Made by a program: the position numbers and the translations under genes
From: Deltaproteobacteria bacterium
GTDB lineage: Bacteria > Desulfobacterota > Desulfobacteria > Desulfobacterales > Desulfatibacillaceae
Direction of reading: 5' to 3'
DNA length: 64,000 nt
Assembly (NCBI GenBank): GCA_016235345.1
Contig: JACRLG010000024.1
Span: forward strand, 124,001 to 188,000
Notes under the pieces: model-generated
The model's input: the letters and a program-made list of their open reading frames with translations, nothing else
The model's database searches: none
What the model was told of the DNA's origin: nothing
Shown: piece by piece, positions 16,830 through 25,755 of the stretch
How positions within the stretch are numbered: position 1 is the first letter of the stretch
Layout of the letters: each line of letters begins with the position of its first letter

Positions 16830-18515
16830 ATGAAAATCGGACTGGCCCAGATAAATCCCGTAATAGGGGATTTTTGCGCCAACGCTTCAAAAATACGCGA
16901 GTACTGCGAAAAGGCGCGAAAAGCGGGCTGCGATCTCGCCGTTTTTCCAGAGCTTTCCCTCTGCGGGTATCCGCCCAGGGACTTTCTGGAAAGGAGCGAT
17001 TTCCTGGACGCCTGCGAGAGGGCCTTTTGGGGGCTTGTGAAGGACGTGCGCGGAATAGGGGTGATCGCGGGCTATCCCGAAAGGATCGCGGACGAGGCAG
17101 GGCTGCCCATCGCCAACGCGGCGGTCCTGTTCGAGGACGGCGAAATCCTCCACACCGCCCACAAGAGGCTTCTGCCCTCCTACGACGTTTTCGACGAAAC
17201 CCGCTACTTCAGGCCGGGCCTCGATGCCGAGGTCTTTTCCTACAAGGGGCGGACCCTGGGCCTTTCCATCTGCGAGGACGCCTGGAACGACGCGGATTTC
17301 TTTCCCAGAAGGCTCTATACCTGGGACCCGGTGGAGGCCCTGGCCATCGAGGGGGCGGATCTGATAATAAACGTCGCAGCCTCGCCCTTTCACGCCGGAA
17401 AGTACAGGCTGCGCAGAAGCCTCATGGCTCACGCGGCGAAAAAGTACGGGGTATTCACCGTTTACGTGAACCAGGTCGGCGGAAACGACCACCTGGTTTT
17501 CGACGGATCTTCAACCGCCCACGACGCGACCGGCAGGCTGGTGGCTGCTGGGGCTGATTTTGCGGAAGACCTGGCCGTCTGCGCCCCCCCGACCGGGACG
17601 GGCGGCATAAGCCCCCAGTCGGAAACCGACACAGAGGCCCTGTACCGGGCATTGGTTCTGGGTACGAGAGATTACGTGAAAAAATGCGGCTACAGGAGCG
17701 CGGTGATAGGGCTTTCCGGGGGCATCGATTCGGCCCTCACGGCGGCAATAGCAGCCGAGGCCCTGGGGCCACCCAACGTCACCACGCTTTTCATGCCCTC
17801 GGTCTACACATCGCCCGACAATTTTTCCGACACCCGCATTTTGGCCGGAAATCTTTCCACGGCCTATGATATCATACCCATAACGCCTTTTTTCGAGGCC
17901 TATCTCGACAACCTGCCGGGCATCTGTTCAAGGAGCGCGCCCACCCTTGTGGAGCAGAACATCCAGGCCCGCATAAGGGGAATGATCCTCATGGCCTTTT
18001 CCAACCGCCACGGAGCCCTGGTGCTTTCAACGGGCAACAAGAGCGAGCTTGCGGTGGGGTACAGCACCCTTTACGGAGACATGTGCGGCGGGCTGGCGGT
18101 GATTTCCGATCTCTGGAAAACCACCGTTTACGAGCTTTCGCGTTACGTCAACCGCTCGCGGGAGGTTATCCCCACGAAAATTCTGACCAAGGCCCCGTCC
18201 GCAGAACTGAAGGCGGACCAGAAGGACCAGGACGACCTGCCGCCATACGACGACCTGGACGCCATCCTGAAGTCCTACCTGGAAGACGGGCTTGAGGCTT
18301 ATGCCATAGCAGGGCTTGGCTTCGCTCCTTCGGTGGTGGATGACGTGATACGCCGGGTGGTCCGAAACGAGTACAAGAGGCGGCAGGCCGCAGTGGGGCT
18401 TCGCATAACCCCCAAGGCCTTCGGCGAGGGCAGGCGCTGCCCCATCGCCCACGGCTACGCGCCCGGCTCGCTTAAGGCGGAAAATTCAGGCAAGACCTGC
18501 ACGGAGGCATCTTGA
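16830..18515 (+). CDS. nadE: Glutamine-dependent NAD+ synthetase
   Basis: This is a two-domain enzyme of 561 residues. The N-terminal nitrilase-like glutaminase has Glu in FPELSLCGYP, Lys in AHKRLLPSYDVFDE and Cys in SICEDAW. The C-terminal NAD synthetase domain has the pyrophosphate loop GLSGGIDSALTAAIAAEAL and the GNKSELAVGYSTLYGD segment. It converts deamido-NAD to NAD using glutamine nitrogen. I prefer ATG 16830 because AAGGA (16819-16823) lies 6 bases before it; ATG 16824 is in frame but abuts the ribosome binding site. The stop overlaps the TTG start of the next gene (TTGA). Confidence 0.94.
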   Translation: MKIGLAQINPVIGDFCANASKIREYCEKARKAGCDLAVFPELSLCGYPPRDFLERSDFLDACERAFWGLVKDVRGIGVIAGYPERIADEAGLPIANAAVLFEDGEILHTAHKRLLPSYDVFDETRYFRPGLDAEVFSYKGRTLGLSICEDAWNDADFFPRRLYTWDPVEALAIEGADLIINVAASPFHAGKYRLRRSLMAHAAKKYGVFTVYVNQVGGNDHLVFDGSSTAHDATGRLVAAGADFAEDLAVCAPPTGTGGISPQSETDTEALYRALVLGTRDYVKKCGYRSAVIGLSGGIDSALTAAIAAEALGPPNVTTLFMPSVYTSPDNFSDTRILAGNLSTAYDIIPITPFFEAYLDNLPGICSRSAPTLVEQNIQARIRGMILMAFSNRHGALVLSTGNKSELAVGYSTLYGDMCGGLAVISDLWKTTVYELSRYVNRSREVIPTKILTKAPSAELKADQKDQDDLPPYDDLDAILKSYLEDGLEAYAIAGLGFAPSVVDDVIRRVVRNEYKRRQAAVGLRITPKAFGEGRRCPIAHGYAPGSLKAENSGKTCTEAS

Positions 18516-19789
18516 CTACCGAATCCCGATTGAGCAAGGCCGTGGCCGTGGCCGAATGGGTTCTGAACATCGGGGTCCTGGCCTACGCGGTGCTTTTTCT
18601 GGCCACACTGTGGCGGGGCGGGGCGCTCTTCGAGTTCCGGTTCATGGGCGTGAACGTTTCGGCGTCCGACCCTGGAAAACCCCTGGCCATACTTTTCTTT
18701 CTCCTTTTCCTGCGCTTCTGCCTCAGCCTGGAAAAAAAGAACCTCGCCCTTCTGGTCTCCTCCATTGTTTTTTCCCTTTTCCTTGGAGAGGGGTTTCTTC
18801 GCCTCTGGCCGGTTCCCATAGCGAGCCAGTCGGCGCTTTCGGCCTGGCGGAGGCCGTCCCCCCTGCTTGGGTACGAACTCATTCCCGGCCTTTCCTACAG
18901 GGCCTCGGCCCGTTACGACGTGGAGATAAATTCCCACGGCTTACGTGACCGCGAGCGGACATGGAAAAAGCCCGAAGGAGTCCGGCGGCTTGTCTGCCTT
19001 GGGGATTCCTTCACCTTCGGAATGGGACTGGATATCGAAGACACATACGTAAGGCGGCTGGAAGGACTCCTGACCGGTTCGGGCATTCCGGTTGACGTGG
19101 TGAACGGCGGGGTCATAGGCTACAACATCTACCAGAGCCTCACCTGGTTCAAGGAAACAGGAATCCGTTACGAGCCGGACCTCGTGATTTACTTTTTCTT
19201 CATGGACGACGCCGAAGGCTGCACCGAACCCAACTGCATCAAAAATTATTACGAAAACGCCATGTCAGGTAAGGACAGGGACTACCGCCCGTCTTCCACC
19301 GGCCTTCCGTTCAACAGCCACCTCGTCAATTTCATAGTGAACGTTTACGCCCAGTTCTCGGCGCGCCTTCGCTACCTCACCGTGGACTGGGTGCATACGG
19401 TGGAGGGCCGCAAGGAGCACTTCGACCGCCTGAACCGCTCCTTTCTCACCGAGTCATTCAGGGTGGCGGCCTTTTCGGACAACCTGATGGAGCTCGACCA
19501 AGCCGTGAACGCCAAGGGTGCGAAATTTCTTGTGGTCCTGGTGCCCGACGCGGCCCAGCTCAACAATCCGCCCATGCAGAACACCAACAGGGTCCTGGAA
19601 GGGCTCTGCCGGGACGCCAAAATCGCCTACCTCGACCTTACGGCGGTTTTCGAGAAGGAGCCGGACGTCTCGTCCCTTTATCTGTTCCCGGTGGACGCCC
19701 ACACAAGCGCCAAGGGTGATGCGCTGGCTGCCCAGGCGGTGCGCAGAAGGATAATAGAGGACAACCTTTTGGCGCCCACGTCCCCATGA
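18512..19789 (+). CDS. SGNH/GDSL-like hydrolase with N-terminal membrane segments
   Basis: The 425-residue protein begins with about three hydrophobic segments (roughly 15-32, 48-66 and 72-92). The rest is an exported-looking SGNH domain with the nucleophile motif VCLGDSFTFG and a C-terminal VDAHTSAKG that supplies Asp and His. Such domains often act as O-acyl esterases or acetyltransferases on surface sugars; the substrate here is unknown. The start is a TTG with ACGGAGG about 5 bases upstream, overlapping the nadE stop. Its own end overlaps the next gene by 4 bp, so nadE, this gene and the MauE-like gene appear coupled. Confidence 0.68.
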   Translation: MTTESRLSKAVAVAEWVLNIGVLAYAVLFLATLWRGGALFEFRFMGVNVSASDPGKPLAILFFLLFLRFCLSLEKKNLALLVSSIVFSLFLGEGFLRLWPVPIASQSALSAWRRPSPLLGYELIPGLSYRASARYDVEINSHGLRDRERTWKKPEGVRRLVCLGDSFTFGMGLDIEDTYVRRLEGLLTGSGIPVDVVNGGVIGYNIYQSLTWFKETGIRYEPDLVIYFFFMDDAEGCTEPNCIKNYYENAMSGKDRDYRPSSTGLPFNSHLVNFIVNVYAQFSARLRYLTVDWVHTVEGRKEHFDRLNRSFLTESFRVAAFSDNLMELDQAVNAKGAKFLVVLVPDAAQLNNPPMQNTNRVLEGLCRDAKIAYLDLTAVFEKEPDVSSLYLFPVDAHTSAKGDALAAQAVRRRIIEDNLLAPTSP

Positions 19790-20709
19790 ATGGAAAAAGC
19801 ATGAGCGGAAAGAAGACGGAGTGGGCCGGAAGGCTCATGGCCTTGTGCCTTGGGGTGATGTTCCTGGTTTCGGGCGGAGCCAAGGTGGTTGACCTCTCCT
19901 CTTTCGTGAGGGAGTTTTCGGCCTACGGCATCATCACCGGCCAACCCCTGGCCCTGGTTTCCGCCTGGGGCCTGCTGGCCCTGGAACTCGCCCTTGGTGC
20001 GGCCCTTGTGGCTGGCTGGCGTCTTCGGCACAGTCTTTACGCCGCCGCCGCCCTCATGCTGTTGTTCATCGTCGCCGTGCTCTGGGCTTGGCAGGCCGGA
20101 ACAACCGAGGACTGCGGCTGCTTCGGCTCCCTTGTCAAGCGCTCCCCCTCGGAAGGACTGGTGGAAGACCTCGCCATCCTGGCGGTCATAGCCATTTCCT
20201 GGCTCTGTGTGCGGAAAGCCCCGTCCGACGGTTCCCTTCCCAGGTTTCTGGTCGTGGTTGCCGCCGGTCTCGCCGGAATTTTTTTGCCCTTCGCCTTCGG
20301 CTTTTCCCCTTCGGCGGTTCTGAATCCGCCCTTGCCCGGAGCCCCGCTTCCGGCCTTTGTCCTCTCCGCCCCCAATTCCCCTGATCTGCACAAGGGGGAC
20401 TACCTCCTTTTCGTCATGGAAACCGGCTGCGACCACTGCCGGAGCGACATCCCGGCTGTAAACGAAATTGCGCGGACACCGGGTCTCCCGCAGGTAGTGG
20501 CGCTTTGCCCCAACAGCCCTGCGGAGGTCGTCCGGTTCGTGTCACTTTTCGCTCCGCCCTTTTCGCTTTTCATGGTGAGCCAGCAGGATTTTTCAGCGCT
20601 TCTGGGCTCAGCGCCAACCACCCCGCGCTACCTTCTCGTCAGGGACGGCAGGATTCTGAAAAACTGGGACGGGCGCGCACCCACCATAGCGGAGCTATCC
20701 GCGAAATAA
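19786..20709 (+). CDS. MauE/DoxX-like membrane protein fused to a thioredoxin-like domain
   Basis: The 307-residue protein has four membrane segments in its first about 145 residues, with the MauE-type motif EDCGCFGSLVKR. A further hydrophobic stretch follows, then a C-terminal thioredoxin-fold-like domain with a METGCDHCRSD active-site motif (CxxC) near residue 213. MauE-like proteins handle disulfides in the periplasm, and the fusion suggests a membrane-to-periplasm thiol relay, which is inferred. The ATG overlaps the upstream stop; ATG 19801 is an alternative. The stop is 12 bp before the radical SAM gene. Confidence 0.7.
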   Translation: MNGKSMSGKKTEWAGRLMALCLGVMFLVSGGAKVVDLSSFVREFSAYGIITGQPLALVSAWGLLALELALGAALVAGWRLRHSLYAAAALMLLFIVAVLWAWQAGTTEDCGCFGSLVKRSPSEGLVEDLAILAVIAISWLCVRKAPSDGSLPRFLVVVAAGLAGIFLPFAFGFSPSAVLNPPLPGAPLPAFVLSAPNSPDLHKGDYLLFVMETGCDHCRSDIPAVNEIARTPGLPQVVALCPNSPAEVVRFVSLFAPPFSLFMVSQQDFSALLGSAPTTPRYLLVRDGRILKNWDGRAPTIAELSAK

Positions 20710-20721
20710 GAAGGGGGCGGA

Positions 20722-22134
20722 ATGGCGAGGATCTTCCTGGCAACGCCCCCGCATCCGGCGAAAGAGCGTTACGGCCCGCTTGCGGCAGCAGGGGCCAACC
20801 TGCCAAGCCTTGGGATTTTGTCCCTGGCTGCCGTGTGCGAGGCGGCGGGACACAGGGTGTCCCTGGCGGATGCCGTGGCGGAAGGCCTTTCCGAGGAGGA
20901 GGTCATCGCCCGCGTGGCGGCCTTTTCGCCGGACGTGCTGGGCCTTTCCGCCACCACCCCGGTCATTTCAAGGGCCGGGAGCCTGGCCGGAGCGGTCAGA
21001 AAGAGGTTTCCCGGCCTTTTTATCGTTCTGGGAGGCCCCCACGCCACGGCCCTCCCCGAAGGGACCCTGTCCGCCTTTCCCGCCTTCGACGCCGTTGTGA
21101 TAGGTGAGGGCGAGGCCGCGTTTTCCGAGCTGGTATCCGCCCTTTCAGCAAAAAGGCCGCTTTCGGGCGTTTCTGGTCTGGCCCTTCGCGCAAACGGGGC
21201 CGTCACCCGCACAGCCTGCCGAACCATGATTTCCGATCTCGACTCCCTGCCGTTTCCGGCCTGGCATCTTCTGCCAGGCTTTCCACGGGCCTTCCGTCCG
21301 GCTGTGTTCAACTACCGTAAAAGCCCGTCGGCCCACTGCGTGACCAGCAGGGGATGCGCTGGAGCCTGCACCTTCTGCGACCGCTCGGTTTTCGGGCGGA
21401 CACCCCGGTTCCACTCGGCCTTCTACATGGCAGAACTATCCGAGATGCTGGTGCGCCGGCACGGGGTGAGGGAGCTTGTTTTCGAGGACGACCAGTTTCT
21501 GGCCGACCCGGAAAGGATAGAGACTTTTTGCCGGATTCTTCTCGACAGGCGCTTGAACCTGGACTGGTCAGCCGCCGCAAGAGCGGGTTCGGTGAGGGAT
21601 GCGGCGCTCCTCGATCTGATGAAAAAAGCGGGATGCTGGCGGCTTTCCTTCGGCCTGGAGTCGGCGGACGAGGAAGTCCTCACAAGGGCCTGCAAGGGGA
21701 CCTCGCCCGATATGATGAGGCGGGCCGTCACCCTCACCAGGAGGACCGGGATGGAGGCCAAGGGCTTTTTCATCCTGGGCCTTCCGGGGGAAACCGAAGA
21801 GAGCATGGCCCGCACCATTTCCTTCGCAAAAAGCCTGCCCCTTTGCGATTGCGCCGTCTTTTTCGCCACGCCCTTTCCAGGCACCGCCATCTATGACGGA
21901 AAATGCCCGTCGCCAGATTTTTCCTCCATGAATCTTCTCACGCCCCACCCCTTTTCGGACGGGCCGGACCTGGAAGCACTGGTGGCGGCCCAGCGGAGAT
22001 TCGCCCGCGCATTTTACTTGCGCCGGGGTTCAATGGGCAGGTACCTTGGCCGCGCCATCAAAAGCCCAAAAAGCCTGCTTCGGCTTTTGAAGGCCGGAGC
22101 CGGATTTTTCAAGTTCACCATAACAGCCCGTTGA
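20722..22134 (+). CDS. B12-binding-type radical SAM protein
   Basis: This 470-residue protein has an N-terminal cobalamin-binding-type domain (about 1-140: PSLGILSLAAVCEAAGH, FSPDVLGLSATT, VLGGPHATALPEG). A radical SAM core follows, with cluster motif SRGCAGACTFCDRSVFG (about 210). Downstream are LSFGLESADEEVL and GFFILGLPGETEESM. It resembles the BchE-like B12-radical SAM group, often methyltransferases or cyclases; the substrate is unknown. It ends the nadE-SGNH-MauE run, with GGGGGCGG before the ATG. Repeat copy 4 begins 16 bp after its stop, in the opposite orientation. Confidence 0.8.
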   Translation: MARIFLATPPHPAKERYGPLAAAGANLPSLGILSLAAVCEAAGHRVSLADAVAEGLSEEEVIARVAAFSPDVLGLSATTPVISRAGSLAGAVRKRFPGLFIVLGGPHATALPEGTLSAFPAFDAVVIGEGEAAFSELVSALSAKRPLSGVSGLALRANGAVTRTACRTMISDLDSLPFPAWHLLPGFPRAFRPAVFNYRKSPSAHCVTSRGCAGACTFCDRSVFGRTPRFHSAFYMAELSEMLVRRHGVRELVFEDDQFLADPERIETFCRILLDRRLNLDWSAAARAGSVRDAALLDLMKKAGCWRLSFGLESADEEVLTRACKGTSPDMMRRAVTLTRRTGMEAKGFFILGLPGETEESMARTISFAKSLPLCDCAVFFATPFPGTAIYDGKCPSPDFSSMNLLTPHPFSDGPDLEALVAAQRRFARAFYLRRGSMGRYLGRAIKSPKSLLRLLKAGAGFFKFTITAR

Positions 22135-22150
22135 AAAAGGCTCGATACGA

Positions 22151-22270
22151 AGCCTGAATAAAAACGATGAAATGCAAGGAGAGCGAAAAGCCAATGAATA
22201 AGGGTACTTAAGGTACGTGACGGAATTGGCTTTGAAGCTCGACACCGCAGTTCGCGTTTTTAGGCAGGCT
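22151..22270 (-). repeat. Palindromic dispersed repeat, copy 4
   Basis: This 120-bp element lies in reverse orientation relative to copies 1-3. The outer arms pair AGCCTG...TAAAAACG with CGTTTTTAGGCAGGCT. The inner stem is AAAGCCAAT/ATTGGCTTT and the core is GTACTTAAGGTAC. On the minus strand the family words read CTGCGGTGT and CCTTGCATTTCATCG. Its inner sequence is nearly identical to that of copy 6. It lies between two convergent genes. Confidence 0.85.
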
Positions 22271-22283
22271 GATAAGAAACAAA

Positions 22284-22317
22284 AAGGGCGGCTGAGCCAT
22301 AAGGCCCATCCGCCCTT
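22284..22317 (-). terminator. Rho-independent terminator of the PDZ gene
   Basis: On the minus strand an AAGGGCGG/CCGCCCTT stem is followed by TTTTTGTTTCTT. It lies about 70 bp past the stop of the minus-strand PDZ gene. Confidence 0.65.
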
Positions 22318-22387
22318 CATCTGCATTGCCGGACAAGAGGGGGCTTTTACGCCTAAGAGCCCCGAATCCGGCATCATTCAAAGGCTA

Positions 22388-22927
22388 TCAGTGGGACGCC
22401 TTCTCGGCGTGCTCGTCAGCCTTTTTCTCTTCTTTTTTCTCGTCCTTCTTCTCATCGTCCTTCTTGGGCTCTTCCTTCTTCACTTCTTCCTTCTTGGCCT
22501 CTTCGGCCTTTTTCGGAGCCGGGGCCTTGGCCTCGGAGCTCTTCTCGTCGATCTCGCCCCTGGTGATGGCGATGGTCAGGGTCTTTGCCGCAGAGGCCCT
22601 TTTCACGGTAAGGGTGACGGCAGTCCCCTTTTCGCCCTTCATGGAGCCCACCAACTCGTTGAAATCGCGGCCTTCGGTGTCCTTGCCGTCGATCTTGATT
22701 ATGACGTCGCCGCGCTCCACACCCTTGGCAGCCGCCGGAGTTTCGGGAAGAACGTCAAGCACAACCAGGGGGCCCATGTTGCCCGGAACCTTGGGATCGA
22801 ACAGCTGGGCCACGTTGAGGCCAACTCCGCCGAAACTTTCCTTTCCGCAGGAAACACCGGCAAGACTGATGAACGCAATAACCACCGCCATGATGCAAAA
22901 TCCCAGGACCGGCCTTTTCGTGAACAT
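22388..22927 (-). CDS. Secreted or lipoprotein-like PDZ-domain protein with Lys/Glu-rich tail
   Basis: The 179-residue protein begins with a signal-like hydrophobic segment ending near SLAGVSCGKE; the cysteine could be lipidated, but the lipobox is imperfect. Residues about 45-125 form a PDZ domain (VVLDVLPETPAAAKGVERGD, VIIKIDGKDTEG). The last about 45 residues are low-complexity KKEE/KKDD repeats. PDZ domains bind protein C-termini, often in periplasmic quality control, but no protease domain is attached. An AAAGGAG precedes the ATG. Its partner is unknown. Confidence 0.6.
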   Translation of the reverse strand: MFTKRPVLGFCIMAVVIAFISLAGVSCGKESFGGVGLNVAQLFDPKVPGNMGPLVVLDVLPETPAAAKGVERGDVIIKIDGKDTEGRDFNELVGSMKGEKGTAVTLTVKRASAAKTLTIAITRGEIDEKSSEAKAPAPKKAEEAKKEEVKKEEPKKDDEKKDEKKEEKKADEHAEKASH

Positions 22928-23081
22928 GACTTCTCCTTTAAGTAATGGTTGTTGTTTCCTGCTGCACCGAAAGTTTCCGTGAGACGCCGGGCCGCGAATT
23001 TTTGGCGGCTGCTCCGGAAAAGGGGGAATCGGGTATCAAGACAGTTGGTCTTGATACCCGATGAAGAAGGCAAAATCAAGG

Positions 23082-24047
23082 CTAAACCAGAGGGTCGTCC
23101 GCGTCTTTTTTATCGTCCCGTTTTTCGGCCCATTCCCAGGCCAGAAAACCCAGGGCCGCTCCCAGGGCGGCTCCTGCCAAGGCGGCAAGGCCCAGAAAAA
23201 CAAAGAGGCTTGCAAGAACGGTGAAGAGCCACAAGGGGGTGAGCCTGCCCCCCGAAAGGGCCAGGATGGCGGTGAGCCCGGCCAAGCCGGAAACCGCGAA
23301 GCCCTTAAGGCCGAACCGGCGGGAGCACGGAACCACCAGTACCACGAGTGCTATGCATATGGCCGTTCGCCACCAGTTCATCCCGAAAAAAAGGTCGGAT
23401 CGGGCCAGGTAGCCGTACAGTGCCCCCGGAACCGTGAGGCACATCCCCAAAAAGGAGCCCGTTGCAATGGACTGGATCATGCGGTCGGGCTCTGTTTCGG
23501 TTTCTTCGGCCCGCCCGAAGGCGGCTTTTGCCCAGCGCTTAAAGCCGCTTCCAAGGGCCTTGGCCATCTGTCCCGGAGCGCTGGCCGCAAGGTCCAGAAT
23601 GGCCGCCGCGTAATCCGGGTCCTTCAGGTCATCTTCCACGGAGGCATCGACGCCGCTTGCCGCCGGGTCGGGCCGGATCGCCTGGGCTGCCGAAGACTCG
23701 TCCGGTGCCTCCGGGGCAGGGCCCGGACTTCCCGCGCAGGGGTCGCCCCCGGATTCGGGAAGGCACATGTCAAGAAGGGTCAGCGGCCCCTCCGGGCTTT
23801 TGGGGGCCCTGGGAACCGCCGATTGAACCGCAGCCAGCGCGCCTATCTTCAAAAGGGCGTTCTTGAGGCTCATGGCCTCGTCCTTGTCGCCGTCCTTCAA
23901 AAGAACCACGGGCCTGCCGGTTGACAGGCTCTCGATGTCCTTTGGGGAAAGCTCCAGGAGGCTTTTCACGGATTCCCGGACTTCGGCTGGGTCTTTGCCC
24001 GAAAGCGTTTCGCCGCTGTAAATCACGGTATAAAGTTTGATGGGCAT
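23082..24047 (-). CDS. Membrane protein of unknown function
   Basis: The 321-residue protein starts at ATG 24047, with GAGG about 9 bases before it; an upstream in-frame ATG at 24089 lacks as good a site. The first about 75 residues (LYTVIYSGETLSGKDP..., VVLLKDGDKDEAMSLKNALL) form a soluble domain. A Pro/Ala/Glu-rich linker follows, and the last about 120 residues hold four hydrophobic segments ending in a charged KRDDKKDADDP tail. I do not recognise the family. It is probably an inner membrane protein with a cytoplasmic sensor-like domain, which is a guess from layout. Confidence 0.5.
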   Translation of the reverse strand: MPIKLYTVIYSGETLSGKDPAEVRESVKSLLELSPKDIESLSTGRPVVLLKDGDKDEAMSLKNALLKIGALAAVQSAVPRAPKSPEGPLTLLDMCLPESGGDPCAGSPGPAPEAPDESSAAQAIRPDPAASGVDASVEDDLKDPDYAAAILDLAASAPGQMAKALGSGFKRWAKAAFGRAEETETEPDRMIQSIATGSFLGMCLTVPGALYGYLARSDLFFGMNWWRTAICIALVVLVVPCSRRFGLKGFAVSGLAGLTAILALSGGRLTPLWLFTVLASLFVFLGLAALAGAALGAALGFLAWEWAEKRDDKKDADDPLV

Positions 24048-24244
24048 GGGAACCGACCTCGCAAAAAAGTCGCCGACCGCCGGGAACACGGCGCATCATG
24101 AAGCGCAATGAGAGCGTAAATCTTAACATTTTCCCGGAATCCAGGAAAACACATTTTGTCTCCCGGATGCAAGGAAGATGAAAAAGCCGGGCGGGGCCGC
24201 GCCCAAGCCCCAAAAAATACGCGGAAATAAATACGCGGAAAAGT

Positions 24245-24273
24245 TTGCGCATGGGGAATATGGGCGTTATATT
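24245..24273 (+). promoter_or_regulatory. Candidate promoter for cooC
   Basis: TTGCGC (24245-24250) and TATATT (24268-24273) are separated by 17 bp and lie 57 bp before the cooC ATG, in an otherwise empty, divergent intergenic region. Confidence 0.45.
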
Positions 24274-24329
24274 GTCAGAAAGCGTGAAGGCGCAAGGCCT
24301 TTTTGTTTTTCACTGAAAGGAGCTTAAGA

Positions 24330-25091
24330 ATGAAGATCGCGGTGAGCGGCAAGGGTGGGGTGGGCAAGACCACTTTTTCCGCCCTTCTCATACGGACCCT
24401 GGATGAAATGGGAAAAAAGGTCCTGGCCATAGACGCCGACCCGGACGCTAACCTGGCCTCCGCCGTGGGGATCAAAGACGCCGACAAGATCGTGCCCATA
24501 AGCGAGATGAAGGAACTCATCTACGAGCGCACCGAGTCCAAGCCGGGAATGGGAGGCTGGTTCAAGCTGAACCCCAAGGTGGACGACCTCCCCGAAGCGC
24601 TTTCGGCGAAGCTGGGCAACATCAAGCTGATGCGCCTGGGAGGCGTGGCCAAGGGAGGAGGCGGATGCATCTGCCCGGAAAGCACCCTCTTGAAGGTCCT
24701 GGTGAGCCACGTAATACTTGCCCGCGACGAGGTGGTTGTCATGGACATGGAGGCCGGAATCGAGCACCTTGGGCGCGGAACCGCCATGGCGGTCAACAAG
24801 CTCATCGTGGTGGTGGAGCCGGGCCAGAGAAGCATTGAAACAGCCCGCCACGTGCGGGAACTCGCCAGCCAGATAAAGCTTGACCGCATAGCCATTGTCG
24901 GGAACAAGGTGAGAAATGAGGCGGACAGGGAGTTTTTGCGGAAAAACCTCTCGGATTTCGAAATCCTGGGCTTTCTCCCATACGACCCCAGCCTCATCGA
25001 GGCGGACGTTTCCGGCAAGAGCCCCTTTGACACGGAATCCGAATCCAAAAGACTGGTTGCGGAATTCATCCCGGCCCTGATGGGGGGATGA
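24330..25091 (+). CDS. cooC: CooC-type nickel-insertion ATPase (CO dehydrogenase maturation)
   Basis: The 253-residue protein begins with a deviant Walker A, KIAVSGKGGVGKTT, followed by LAIDADPDANLA, typical of MinD/CooC ATPases. The CooC-specific cysteine pair is present in GGGCICPE (Cys113, Cys115), and VVMDMEAGIEHLGRGTA follows. CooC/AcsF proteins load nickel into CO dehydrogenase or acetyl-CoA synthase. No cooS or acs gene is in the window, so its target must lie elsewhere. GAAAGGAG precedes ATG 24330, ruling out the longer in-frame start at 24303. Confidence 0.88.
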   Translation: MKIAVSGKGGVGKTTFSALLIRTLDEMGKKVLAIDADPDANLASAVGIKDADKIVPISEMKELIYERTESKPGMGGWFKLNPKVDDLPEALSAKLGNIKLMRLGGVAKGGGGCICPESTLLKVLVSHVILARDEVVVMDMEAGIEHLGRGTAMAVNKLIVVVEPGQRSIETARHVRELASQIKLDRIAIVGNKVRNEADREFLRKNLSDFEILGFLPYDPSLIEADVSGKSPFDTESESKRLVAEFIPALMGG

Positions 25092-25182
25092 GTTTTCAGC
25101 CTTCCCCATTCTTCCGGTCGATACCGCACGGCGAAATGTTCTCCGTCAGCCCGGAGGATTTTTCGCCGCGCGTATTTTTTGC

Positions 25183-25704
25183 CTATGCGGCCGATTTGAG
25201 TTTTTTATCGAAGTCGAGTCTGATTTCCCTGAAACACCGGCCCGTCTCGTGCATCATGCATCCCAAAACCTTGGGCGAGAAATCGTAGGGGATTTCCAGG
25301 GCGTCCAGCCAGCCCCAGAAGCGCTCGAAAATACCGCACTGATACTGACCGGCCATGCCCATTTTCACCATGCCGTCATGCGCGAAGCATTGGGGCATGG
25401 TGACCAGCATCATGTTTTCGGATGGAAACTCGATTTCAAATTTCATGAACTCGGCCCGCACCACCTGGTCGACTATCTCCATCAGAGCCTTGAAAGCGCC
25501 CATGGAAGCTACTTCGTCAAGACCTGAGGCCTTCAGGATTCGCTTGGCCTCGATTTTCGCCATCGAACGCACGGCGGCGCGATTTATCCTGTTGGTCGTT
25601 TCAATGCCGCTTTCCAGGACGCTGTGATAGAACCACATGGCGTCGTGGGTCATCCAGCCCTTGTGCAGAAGTTTTTTTACATCGCTGTCATCCAGAAGTT
25701 TCAT
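25183..25704 (-). CDS. DUF6125 / ATC-hydrolase-like protein
   Basis: The 173-residue soluble protein (starting MKLLDDSDVKKLLHKGW) has scattered Cys, His and Met residues, including MLVTMPQCFAHDGM, QYQCGIFERFWGW and CMMHETGRCFREI. The layout recalls the small DUF6125 / L-2-amino-thiazoline-carboxylate hydrolase-like group common in Desulfobacterota, from memory only. No function can be assigned. It lies 51 bp downstream of the tetR gene on the same strand and is probably its partner in a two-gene operon. Confidence 0.5.
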   Translation of the reverse strand: MKLLDDSDVKKLLHKGWMTHDAMWFYHSVLESGIETTNRINRAAVRSMAKIEAKRILKASGLDEVASMGAFKALMEIVDQVVRAEFMKFEIEFPSENMMLVTMPQCFAHDGMVKMGMAGQYQCGIFERFWGWLDALEIPYDFSPKVLGCMMHETGRCFREIRLDFDKKLKSAA

Positions 25705-25755
25705 GGCCTTCCCCCATTTTTCAATGCAGGCCGGGCCGTTACCCCGCCCCGGCCT

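Noticed and set aside
22217-22945. 242-aa plus-strand frame overlapping the PDZ gene
   Set aside because: It is Leu/Phe-rich antisense of a Lys/Glu-rich tail, so the hydrophobicity is an artefact of the complementary codons. The PDZ gene on the other strand has a domain and a terminator.
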